A stretch of 64,000 nt of DNA from Rhizobium leguminosarum (lineage in GTDB: Bacteria > Pseudomonadota > Alphaproteobacteria > Rhizobiales > Rhizobiaceae), in NCBI RefSeq assembly GCF_002953715.1, contig NZ_CP025014.1, positions 186,001-250,000 of the forward strand, given 5' to 3'. The position numbers and the translations under genes are program-made. A model generated the notes under the pieces. That model ran no database searches. It saw only the letters and a program-made list of their open reading frames with translations, and was not told the DNA's origin. This document shows positions 35,432 to 43,471 of the stretch, in pieces. Numbering within the stretch: the first letter of the stretch is position 1; each line of letters opens with the position of its first letter.

Positions 35432-36646
35432 ATGAGTGTTTCCTATCGTTGGGTCATCGTCGCTGCGGGCGCTTTGATGACATGCGTTGCGCTCGGCGCG
35501 ATGTTCTCGCTGGCGATCTTTCAGGAGCCGATCGCAACGGCCACCGGCTGGTCGCATGTCGGCATAGCCAGCGCGATGACGCTGAATTTCATCGTCATGG
35601 GTTTCGGCGGGTTCTTGTGGGGTGCGGCAAGCGACCGGTTCGGCCCGCGCGTCGTCGTGCTGATCGGGTCGGTGCTGCTCGGCCTGGCGCTGGTCCTGGC
35701 GAGCCGCGCCGAGACGCTGCTGCAGTTCCAGCTGACCTACGGCATCCTCGTCGGGCTCGCCGCCAGCACGTTTTTCGCGCCGATGGTCGCCGCGACGACC
35801 GCCTGGTTTGACGAAAACCGCGGGCTTGCGGTGTCGCTGGTCTCCGCCGGCATGGGCGTCGCGCCGATGACCATCTCACCTTTCGCGCGCTGGCTGATCT
35901 CGGCCTATGAATGGCGGCCGGCCATGTTGATCATCGGCGTCGCAGCCTGGGTGCTGCTGGTGCCGGCCGCTCTGCTCGTCAGGCGCCCGCCTGCCGAGAC
36001 CGCCGATAGCGGAACCGAGTTCGCGGCCGACGGCGCCCGGCCGCAGCTGTCGAAAGTCTTTCGATCGCCGCAATTCATCGTGCTTGGCCTGACCTTTGCA
36101 GCTTGCTGCGCAGCGCATTCCGGGCCGATCTTCCACATGGTGAACTATGCGACGATCTGCGGCGTCGCACCTATGGCGGCCGTCAGCATCTACAGCGTCG
36201 AGGGCCTGGCGGGACTGGGCGGCCGGCTGCTCTATGGCAGCCTTGCCGACAGGATGGGGGTGAAGCCAGTGCTGGTCGCCGGCCTGTTGGTGCAGGCGCT
36301 CGCACTCGCGACCTATCTCTTCGTCAGCCAACTCGGCGAATTCTATGCGCTCGCCATCGTCTTCGGCAGTGCCTATGGCGGTGTGATGCCGCTCTATGCG
36401 GTGCTGGCGCGGGAATATTTCGGGCCGCGCATCATCGGCACCGTCTTCGGCGCGGCGACGATGCTCTCCAGCCTCGGCATGGCCTTCGGCCCTCTGATCG
36501 GCGGCTGGATATTCGACACTTTCGCCAATTATTCCTGGCTGTTCATCGGCTCTGCAATGGTTGGTCTAGGCGCTGCGGTGATAGCCCTCGCATTCCCGCC
36601 TCTCGCCCGGCAAAAGCCACAGCCGGCCTTTGGCGTGGCTCCGTAA
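35432..36646 (+). CDS. MFS transporter
   Basis: A 404-residue inner-membrane protein with about twelve membrane segments. The ATG at 35432 has GGAGG upstream and gives MSVSYRWVIVAAGALM. The cytoplasmic loop GAASDRFGPRVVVLIG after segment 2 is the MFS A-motif, repeated as YGSLADRMGVKPVLVAG in the second half. The layout resembles monocarboxylate/oxalate-formate antiporters, so a small organic acid is a reasonable guess. Closeness to pcaIJF is suggestive but not proof. Confidence 0.88.
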   Translation: MSVSYRWVIVAAGALMTCVALGAMFSLAIFQEPIATATGWSHVGIASAMTLNFIVMGFGGFLWGAASDRFGPRVVVLIGSVLLGLALVLASRAETLLQFQLTYGILVGLAASTFFAPMVAATTAWFDENRGLAVSLVSAGMGVAPMTISPFARWLISAYEWRPAMLIIGVAAWVLLVPAALLVRRPPAETADSGTEFAADGARPQLSKVFRSPQFIVLGLTFAACCAAHSGPIFHMVNYATICGVAPMAAVSIYSVEGLAGLGGRLLYGSLADRMGVKPVLVAGLLVQALALATYLFVSQLGEFYALAIVFGSAYGGVMPLYAVLAREYFGPRIIGTVFGAATMLSSLGMAFGPLIGGWIFDTFANYSWLFIGSAMVGLGAAVIALAFPPLARQKPQPAFGVAP

Positions 36647-36844
36647 CGAGACCCTTTTCGGTTCTCGCAGGCAACCTCAGGCGGCCGTCGGTGACGATGG
36701 CCGTTTGCATGAAGACCGCCTAGCGCTCCTATGGCGATGCAATCTCCCGCTTTCGTGCATTGCCCTTCGTCGATTTCCCCTGATAAGACTTCTCCTATTC
36801 ATTTCATCACCTATGTCCTTGGTTTTTCGGGAGGCATCGTCGCC

Positions 36845-37639
36845 ATGGTCGAACTTGCGCAATCGCTCGCATCCATCAAGCTGCCGGACCTGTCCGGCAA
36901 GGCCGTGCTGATCACCGGCGCCTCGACCGGGATTGGCGCGGCACTCGCCCGCGCCTTTGCGGCGCAAGGGGCCAAGGTCGGTGTGCACTACAATGCCAGC
37001 CGCGAACCGGCGGAAAAACTTGCCGAGGAGATCCGGGCTGCCGGCGGCACCGTGCATCTGATCCAGGGCGACGTGTCGAGGGAAGGCGAGACCGAGCGTG
37101 TCGTCGAGGAGACGGCGAAGACCTTCGGTCATCTCGACGGCCTCATCAACAATGCCGGCGGCATGCTGGGGCGTAAGCCGACCTCGGAATATACCGACGC
37201 GCATTATGCCGCGGTCATGGACCTCAACGCCCGCTCGGTACTGGCGGCCACGCGTGCGGCGCATCCCTGGCTGAAGAAGCAGGGCGGCTTCATCATCAAC
37301 ACCACCTCGATCGCCGCGCGCAATGGCGGTGGCAATGGTGCGATCCTTTATGCGGCGTCCAAGGGCTTCGTTTCGACGATCACACGCGGCCATGCCAAGG
37401 AATTCGTCCCCGACAGGATCCGTGTCAACGCGGTGGCGCCGGGCGTTATCGCGACACCCTTCCATGAGCGTTATACCAATGACGAGCAGATGGAACTGCA
37501 GCGCAAGTCGATCCCGATGGGCTTCGTCGGCACATCGGAGGATTGCGTCGGGGCCTATCTCTTCCTCGCCTCGCCGACGCTGTCGGGCTACATCACCGGA
37601 CAGATTATCGAGGTCAATGGCGGACAGTTGATGCCTTAG
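36845..37639 (+). CDS. SDR-family oxidoreductase
   Basis: A 264-residue short-chain dehydrogenase. The ATG at 36845 has GGAGG about ten bases upstream; the frame is open to 36731. It has TGASTGIG, NNAGG, the Ser of NTTSIAA and YAASK as catalytic residues, and a C-terminal GGQLMP end. The HYN at the end of strand two suggests NADP(H) use. The substrate is unknown. Confidence 0.9.
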   Translation: MVELAQSLASIKLPDLSGKAVLITGASTGIGAALARAFAAQGAKVGVHYNASREPAEKLAEEIRAAGGTVHLIQGDVSREGETERVVEETAKTFGHLDGLINNAGGMLGRKPTSEYTDAHYAAVMDLNARSVLAATRAAHPWLKKQGGFIINTTSIAARNGGGNGAILYAASKGFVSTITRGHAKEFVPDRIRVNAVAPGVIATPFHERYTNDEQMELQRKSIPMGFVGTSEDCVGAYLFLASPTLSGYITGQIIEVNGGQLMP

Positions 37640-37734
37640 TTTCCGGCTTCTCAAGAGATCTTCCCTTGCGAGCCAAGGGAACTTTCGAGCCGCCGTTACG
37701 TTTCCCGCATGGTCTTTTTATCGAGCGGGGCATT

Positions 37735-39891
37735 ATGAGCTATTCATTTTCAGAACTCGACTTCCTCAAGCCGGAGCTCGGGGCGGAATATACGGGCTCG
37801 GGCACCCATTTCGCGGTATTCTCAGCGCATGCAGAACAGATTGAGCTCTGCCTCTTCTCGCCGGACGGCAAGAAGGAGGTGGCGCGATTGCCGCTGCCGA
37901 AGCGCGAAGGCGATATCTGGTCCGGCTATATCGCCGGCGTCGGACCTGGCACCGTCTACGGCTATCGCGCCCATGGTCCCTATGATCCCAACGCCGGCCA
38001 TCGCTTCAATTCGAACAAGCTGCTGCTCGACCCCTATGCCAAACAGGTCACGGGCGAGCTGACATGGGATGACGCGCTGTTCGGCTACCAGATCGGCGAA
38101 GACGATCTTTCCTTCGACGAGCGTGACAGCGCGCCCTTCACGGTCAAGGGCGTGGTGCAGGATCCGGATTTCGATTGGGCGGGTGAAGAGGCGATCCGCC
38201 GTCCCTGGCCCGATACGATCATCTACGAGGCGCATGTGCGCGGCCTGACGATGACGCATCCGAAGGTGCCCGACCGGCTGCGTGGCACTTTTCTCGGCAT
38301 GTGCAGCGATCCGATCATCGACCATCTCGTCAAGCTCGGCATCTCGGCGATCGAGCTTCTGCCGATCCAATATTTCCTCGACGATCGCTATCTCCTGGAA
38401 AACAACCTACGCAATTATTGGGGCTACCAGACGCTCGGCTTCTTCGCGCCGCAATCACGCTACATGTCCGGCGACAAGATCACCGAGATCAAGACCATGG
38501 TGAAGAAGTTCCATGCCGTCGGCATCGAAGTCATCATGGACGTGGTTTATAATCACACCGCCGAGGGCAGCGAAAAAGGCCCGACGCTGTCCTTCCGTGG
38601 GCTCGATAATGCGAGCTATTACATCCTTTCCCCCGATGACCCGCGCCACACCTTCGATACGACGGGCACCGGCAATACGCTGAATGTCGCCCACCCGATG
38701 GTGATGCGCATGGTGCTCGACAGCCTGCGCTACTGGGTGGGCGTCATGCATATCGACGGCTTCCGCTTCGATCTCGCCAGTACGCTCGGCCGGCAGGATC
38801 TGGAATTCGACCGCCAGGGCGGTTTCTTCGGCGCCATCCGGCAGGATCCGATGCTGTCAGGCGTCAAGCTGATCGCCGAACCCTGGGATATCGGCGAGGG
38901 CGGTTACCAGGTCGGCGGCTTCCCGCACCCCTTCCGTGAGTGGAACGACAAGTTCCGCGACGACGTCCGCCGTTTCTGGAAGGGTGATGACGGCATGGTG
39001 TCGGAGCTGGCGGCCCGCGTCACCGGCTCGGCGCCGCAGTTCAACCATTCCGATCGGGGCGCGACCTCCTCGATCAATCTTCTGTCGGCCCATGACGGCT
39101 TCACGCTGACGGACACGGTCTCCTTCGACGACAAGCACAACGAGGCGAACGGCGAGGATAACCGGGACGGCCATTCGGACAATCATTCCGACAATATGGG
39201 CGCCGAGGGCACGACGGATAATGCCGATATCAACGCCGCGCGGGCACGGCGCCGGCGCAACATGGTGGCGACGCTGATGCTCTCCCAAGGCGTGCCGATG
39301 ATCCTGGCCGGCGACGAGCTCGGCAATAGCCAGGACGGCAACAACAACGCCTATTGCCAGGACAATGAAATCGGCTGGACGGATTGGGCAGGGCTCGACG
39401 ACCCCTTCCTCGATTTCTGCCGACAGGCCGTCGCCTTCCGCAAGGCCCATCCCGTCCTGCGGCAGGAGCGGTTCCTGACCGGACAGGTTAGCGAGGACGG
39501 GCGCATCGAGATCGCTTGGTACAAGCCGGACGGCAGTTTCATGGACGACGGTGCCTGGAACGACGACGGGTTGCAGGTGCTCGGCGTCTATGTCTCGAGG
39601 AGCGTGAATGCACCAGACACCGAGACGATGGACGACCTCTTCCTCATCTTCAATGCCGGCGGCGATTGCGAGGTTCACCTGCCTGTCGTGAATGGGCTGA
39701 AACAGTGGTCGAGGGTTCTCGACACCGGGAGGGAGACGGATGCCTTCGAGGTGCAGGAGCCGGAGAATCCGGTCATCGTCTATGCCCAGAGCGTGCAGGT
39801 CTTTGCACCGAAGGGACAGACCGAGCCGCCGAAGGGCGCGACAAAAGCCGAGCGCCGCCGCTGGTTCCAGTTCGGCCGCAGGAGCAAGTAG
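37735..39891 (+). CDS. glgX: Glycogen debranching enzyme
   Basis: A 718-residue GH13 enzyme. The ATG at 37735 starts MSYSFSELDFL; the longer open frame runs into the previous gene. An N-terminal CBM48-type domain is followed by the catalytic barrel. The nucleophile Asp is in DGFRFDLAST (about 346), the acid Glu in LIAEPWDIG (about 382) and the third Asp in LLSAHDGFT (about 453). It removes alpha-1,6 branches from limit dextrins during glycogen breakdown. It is 8 bases upstream of the topoisomerase gene, away from the usual glg cluster. Confidence 0.95.
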   Translation: MSYSFSELDFLKPELGAEYTGSGTHFAVFSAHAEQIELCLFSPDGKKEVARLPLPKREGDIWSGYIAGVGPGTVYGYRAHGPYDPNAGHRFNSNKLLLDPYAKQVTGELTWDDALFGYQIGEDDLSFDERDSAPFTVKGVVQDPDFDWAGEEAIRRPWPDTIIYEAHVRGLTMTHPKVPDRLRGTFLGMCSDPIIDHLVKLGISAIELLPIQYFLDDRYLLENNLRNYWGYQTLGFFAPQSRYMSGDKITEIKTMVKKFHAVGIEVIMDVVYNHTAEGSEKGPTLSFRGLDNASYYILSPDDPRHTFDTTGTGNTLNVAHPMVMRMVLDSLRYWVGVMHIDGFRFDLASTLGRQDLEFDRQGGFFGAIRQDPMLSGVKLIAEPWDIGEGGYQVGGFPHPFREWNDKFRDDVRRFWKGDDGMVSELAARVTGSAPQFNHSDRGATSSINLLSAHDGFTLTDTVSFDDKHNEANGEDNRDGHSDNHSDNMGAEGTTDNADINAARARRRRNMVATLMLSQGVPMILAGDELGNSQDGNNNAYCQDNEIGWTDWAGLDDPFLDFCRQAVAFRKAHPVLRQERFLTGQVSEDGRIEIAWYKPDGSFMDDGAWNDDGLQVLGVYVSRSVNAPDTETMDDLFLIFNAGGDCEVHLPVVNGLKQWSRVLDTGRETDAFEVQEPENPVIVYAQSVQVFAPKGQTEPPKGATKAERRRWFQFGRRSK

Positions 39892-39899
39892 CAGAGACC

Positions 39900-40907
39900 A
39901 TGAATGCCGAAGCCATCACCGACCTTGGTCTCGTCTATGTCAGCGATACTGAACCAGGCATCCGCAGACGAAGGAAGGGCAAGGGCTTCAGCTACGTGAT
40001 GCCTGACGGCACGACGCTTGCCGACGAATTGCAGCGGGCGCGCATCGGCGCGCTCGGTCTGCCGCCGGCCTATGAGAATGTCTGGATCTGCCTCTACGAG
40101 AACGGCCATCTGCAGGCGACAGGCTTCGACGCGCGCGGGCGCAAGCAATACCGCTACCACAAGGAATGGCAATCCTTCCGGAGTGCGGGAAAATTCCATC
40201 AGCTAACCGAATTCGGCCGGGCCCTGCCTCGCATACGCCGCACCGTGCTGCGCCATCTCGACACCGGTGCGGAGGATGTCAACGGCGTGCTTGCGGCTTT
40301 GACGACGCTGCTCGACGAGGCGCACTTACGCGTCGGCAACCAGGCCTATGTCAGGGAGAACGGGACCTATGGCGCAACGACGCTGCTGAAGCGCCACCTG
40401 AAGATCGTCGACGGGCAGATAGAGCTGAAATTCCGCGCCAAGGGCGGCAAGCGCGTCCAGCGCAGCCTCAAGCATCCCAGGCTGCAGAAGATCCTGGAGG
40501 AGATAGCGGACCTGCCCGGCCGCCAGCTCTTCGTCTGGAAGGATGAAAGCGGGGCGCTAAAACCAATCGATTCCGGCCGATTGAACGCCTATCTCGCTGA
40601 GATATCGGGCATTCCCATTTCGGCGAAGACCTTCCGCACCTGGGCCGGATCGCTGGCGGCCTTCGGGGCGGCGCGCGAGACGATTGTCGGCGGCGGCCGG
40701 CCGACGGTAAAGCAGATGTCGGAAGCCGCAGCAGAGGCGCTGCACAACACACCGGCGATCTCGCGCTCGAGCTATATCCATCCCGCGATCATCGCGCTCG
40801 CCGGCAACGATCATCCGCTGATCGAGACTGGCAACGAGCCGCTGCGGGGCTTGCGGGCCGAGGAAAACAGGCTACTTGATTTCCTCACAAGCGAGATCGA
40901 AGAATGA
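39900..40907 (+). CDS. DNA topoisomerase IB, poxvirus type
   Basis: A 335-residue enzyme. It starts SDTEPGIRRRRKGKGFSY after a short leader. The catalytic set is visible: the RVGN loop (HLRVGNQAYV), the KFRAKGGK lysine region, FRTWAGSLAA and the nucleophile Tyr in SRSSYIHPA (about 292). It relaxes supercoils by a covalent 3'-phosphotyrosine. It overlaps the LigD-polymerase gene by ATGA. Confidence 0.93.
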   Translation: MNAEAITDLGLVYVSDTEPGIRRRRKGKGFSYVMPDGTTLADELQRARIGALGLPPAYENVWICLYENGHLQATGFDARGRKQYRYHKEWQSFRSAGKFHQLTEFGRALPRIRRTVLRHLDTGAEDVNGVLAALTTLLDEAHLRVGNQAYVRENGTYGATTLLKRHLKIVDGQIELKFRAKGGKRVQRSLKHPRLQKILEEIADLPGRQLFVWKDESGALKPIDSGRLNAYLAEISGIPISAKTFRTWAGSLAAFGAARETIVGGGRPTVKQMSEAAAEALHNTPAISRSSYIHPAIIALAGNDHPLIETGNEPLRGLRAEENRLLDFLTSEIEE

Positions 40908-41782
40908 GCCCCAAGAATCCGCCGGTATCGGACGTATCGCTGACCCATCCCGACCGGCTCTACTGGCCGGATGAGGGCGTGACCAAGCAGGCGCTGGCGG
41001 ATTATTACGCTGCGGTGTGGCCCTTCATGGCGCCTTATGTCGTCAATCGGCCGCTGGCACTGCTGCGGCTGCCGGACGGGATAAAAAGCCACCAGCGGTT
41101 TTTCCAGAAACATGCCTGGAAGGGCATGAATCCGCATATCGAAGAGATCGCCGACCCGCAGGATGCGGACGACGAAAAGCTGCTGCGCATCGCCGATTTC
41201 AACGGTCTCGTGGCGCTGGTGCAGTCGGCCGTGCTCGAAATTCATCCCTGGGGCGTAACAACCGAAAATTGGGAAAAACCCGATATGATCACCATGGACC
41301 TCGATCCCGGCGAGGACGTGGCCTGGAGTGCTGTCATAACAGCAGCGCTTGAATTGAAGGCGCGGCTGGAAGCCCGCGGCCTGCCGGCCTTCGTCAAGAC
41401 CTCAGGCGGCAAGGGGCTGCATGTGGTGACGCCGCTTGCACCGAAGGCCGGCTGGGCCGAGGTGAAGGATTTTGCCCATTCGCTCGCCGAAAGCATGTCG
41501 GCCGACGCGCCGGAGAAATATCTGGCAACCGCGACGAAGGCAAAACGCGGCGGGCATATCTACATCGACTATCTCCGCAACGGTCGCGGCAACACGGCAG
41601 TCGCGGCCTATTCGACGCGGGCGCGACCGGGTGCGCCGGTTTCGATGCCGCTCGATTGGGCTGATTTGAACGAAGTCACCAGTCCGGCCGCCTTCACGCT
41701 CGGCAACGTGCCACAGCGATTGGAAACCCGGCCGAAAGACCCGTGGGGAAATTTCTTCGATGCGGCCGTGCCGCTCGCATGA
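40904..41782 (+). CDS. Stand-alone LigD-type polymerase/primase domain
   Basis: A 292-residue archaeo-eukaryotic primase-type protein equal to the POL domain of LigD. It has the LTHPDRLYWPDEGVTKQ start, the metal-binding pair in MDLDPGED (about 131-133), SGGKGLHVV and the third Asp in IYIDYLRN. No ligase or nuclease domain is fused and no Ku gene is in the window. It probably adds nucleotides at broken ends in non-homologous end joining or acts in gap repair. It is translationally coupled to topoisomerase IB. Confidence 0.93.
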   Translation: MSPKNPPVSDVSLTHPDRLYWPDEGVTKQALADYYAAVWPFMAPYVVNRPLALLRLPDGIKSHQRFFQKHAWKGMNPHIEEIADPQDADDEKLLRIADFNGLVALVQSAVLEIHPWGVTTENWEKPDMITMDLDPGEDVAWSAVITAALELKARLEARGLPAFVKTSGGKGLHVVTPLAPKAGWAEVKDFAHSLAESMSADAPEKYLATATKAKRGGHIYIDYLRNGRGNTAVAAYSTRARPGAPVSMPLDWADLNEVTSPAAFTLGNVPQRLETRPKDPWGNFFDAAVPLA

Positions 41783-41794
41783 ACGGCACTTAAC

Positions 41795-42526
41795 TCATAC
41801 CGTGCTGTCGAGCTCAGGATAATGCCTGAAAATCCCTTCTTCGTTGAAGGCGAGGCGGCGGGGGGAGGCGAGATAGCGGGCAATGTTTGGACGTTTCGCC
41901 ACCGCATCATGCAGAGCCAGCAGGGCCGGGTATTCCGCCTTGCGGTTCACCATGGCTTTCGGAAAGGCATAGGTCAGGCCCTCGATCACCTGGAAGAGCG
42001 AGAGGTCGACATAGGTCAGCGCATCGCCGACCATATGCTCAGGGCCTTTCGGGTTCTGCCGCAGCACACGCTCGAAATAGCCGAGGAATTTCGGAATGCG
42101 TTCGCGGATGAAGGCGGCTGAGCGGGCTTTTGCCTCTGGCTTCTGGTCCTCGTAATAGAGCGACATGTCGATCGGGTGATGCGTATCGTGCACTTCAGCG
42201 ACGAAATCGGCGACGGTCAGCTGCAGGCCGTTGGCGACGTGGCGAAGGCCTTCGTCTTCAGGTGCTAGGCCGAGCTTCGGACCGAGGTAAAATAATATGT
42301 TGGCGACATGCGGGATGATGAGGTCGCCGTCCTTCAGGAAGGGTGGTGCGAAAGGAATGTGCGGTTCGCTTTCACTCTCCATGATGTCGATCATGGCGCC
42401 CGTACCGCGCCCGCGGCCGGACTGGCGGGTGATATCGATATAGTCGGCGCCGGCTTCTTCCAGCGCCAGCCGCACGAATTCGCCCCGACCTTGAATGCCG
42501 TCCCAATAATAAAGCTCGTATGCCAT
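41795..42526 (-). CDS. Glutathione S-transferase family protein
   Basis: A 243-residue protein. The N-terminal thioredoxin fold reads YELYYWDGIQGRGEFVRLAL, with the tyrosines expected for a Sigma-type catalytic site, and continues to an all-helical C-terminal domain (DALTYVDLSLFQVIEGL is the N-capping/hydrophobic-staple region). The substrate is unknown. The DUF3175 gene lies 6 bases upstream and ends before this start, so they form a short operon. Confidence 0.88.
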   Translation of the reverse strand: MAYELYYWDGIQGRGEFVRLALEEAGADYIDITRQSGRGRGTGAMIDIMESESEPHIPFAPPFLKDGDLIIPHVANILFYLGPKLGLAPEDEGLRHVANGLQLTVADFVAEVHDTHHPIDMSLYYEDQKPEAKARSAAFIRERIPKFLGYFERVLRQNPKGPEHMVGDALTYVDLSLFQVIEGLTYAFPKAMVNRKAEYPALLALHDAVAKRPNIARYLASPRRLAFNEEGIFRHYPELDSTV

Positions 42527-42532
42527 GGCTGC

Positions 42533-42823
42533 TCAATCCTTCGGTTGACGACCGAAGTCTTTTCGCAATTCGTCCTTGGCCTTTTCAAGAGTGCCGCGCC
42601 GCTTTTTCGTCAGCTGGTCGCCGGCGCGGTTGATGTAGAAAGTCAGCATCGACATGGCGGCGCGATAGGGGCTCGACTTGCCGCGATCGCTCTCCTCGGC
42701 GGAGTGCTTGACGGAGCGGGCAATCTTCTTCGGATCGTCCGATTTGAATACGCCTTCCTTCAGGTCCATCGCATCGCTGTGTTCGGTGACATCCTGCGAC
42801 CATTTCTTCTTCGATTTGACCAT
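42533..42823 (-). CDS. DUF3175 protein
   Basis: A 96-residue basic protein starting MVKSKKKWSQDVTEHSD with AAGGA upstream. The pattern DLKEGVFKSDDPKKIARSVK and SMLTFYINRAG is that of DUF3175, small stress-linked proteins of soil alphaproteobacteria. The function is unknown. It precedes the GST gene. Confidence 0.85.
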   Translation of the reverse strand: MVKSKKKWSQDVTEHSDAMDLKEGVFKSDDPKKIARSVKHSAEESDRGKSSPYRAAMSMLTFYINRAGDQLTKKRRGTLEKAKDELRKDFGRQPKD

Positions 42824-43039
42824 GTCGAAAATCCTTTTGCCGGATGCGGCCGGCGGCAATCCACCGGCTGTCGATCTCTGGTTGGCGGTCGGTTTGCAAA
42901 GGAATTGAACCGGCACGGCGCCTAAAAGTTCCGGCCGAGGTCGTGGCCCGCAAGACCCGGATTCGGGACAAAAGCCGGTTTTATCAGGTTTCGAATGGGA
43001 GAGGCCTGCAGGAGCTGCACATAAGAAGGAGCCGAGAAC

Positions 43040-43471
43040 ATGGAAAAACACATCGTCAAAGCCAATGGAAACGGCGCGATCGACGTGAACGGCCAAGTAT
43101 CGCCGGTCACTTATACTGTCTGCCTCAAGCAAGGAAAGGGCCGTTCCTACGAGGTCGACATCCGCCTGATGGCGCCGCGCGACTGGCTGCTGCAGCGGGG
43201 TTTCGAGCGGGATGCGGTGCTGGTCAGCCAGAGCGGGGCGCGCATTCCCGTCTATCACGATGATGACAATCGTCACGATGACGGCCGTCTCGACCCTGCC
43301 GACACGATCTCGATCGAACTGACGGCGCGCGACGACAGCTGCATGAGTGAGGTGGATCTGATCCTTCGACGGCGCCGATTCGCAAAATGCAGAAGTGCTT
43401 TAGCCGACGGGCCGCTGCTGGACGGCGGTCTTGACCGCCCGTTCGAGCGCGGTGCTGCTGAAAGGTTTTGA
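43040..43471 (+). CDS. Hypothetical protein overlapping the kinase gene end
   Basis: A 143-residue frame with a strong AAGGAG site before MEKHIVKANGNGAIDVNG. The middle is beta-rich (RSYEVDIRLMAPRDWLLQRG) and ends in a charged segment. The last 24 codons run into the opposite-strand kinase gene (72 bases shared), and that tail has poor composition, so the natural end may once have been shorter. I do not recognise a family. Confidence 0.6.
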   Translation: MEKHIVKANGNGAIDVNGQVSPVTYTVCLKQGKGRSYEVDIRLMAPRDWLLQRGFERDAVLVSQSGARIPVYHDDDNRHDDGRLDPADTISIELTARDDSCMSEVDLILRRRRFAKCRSALADGPLLDGGLDRPFERGAAERF

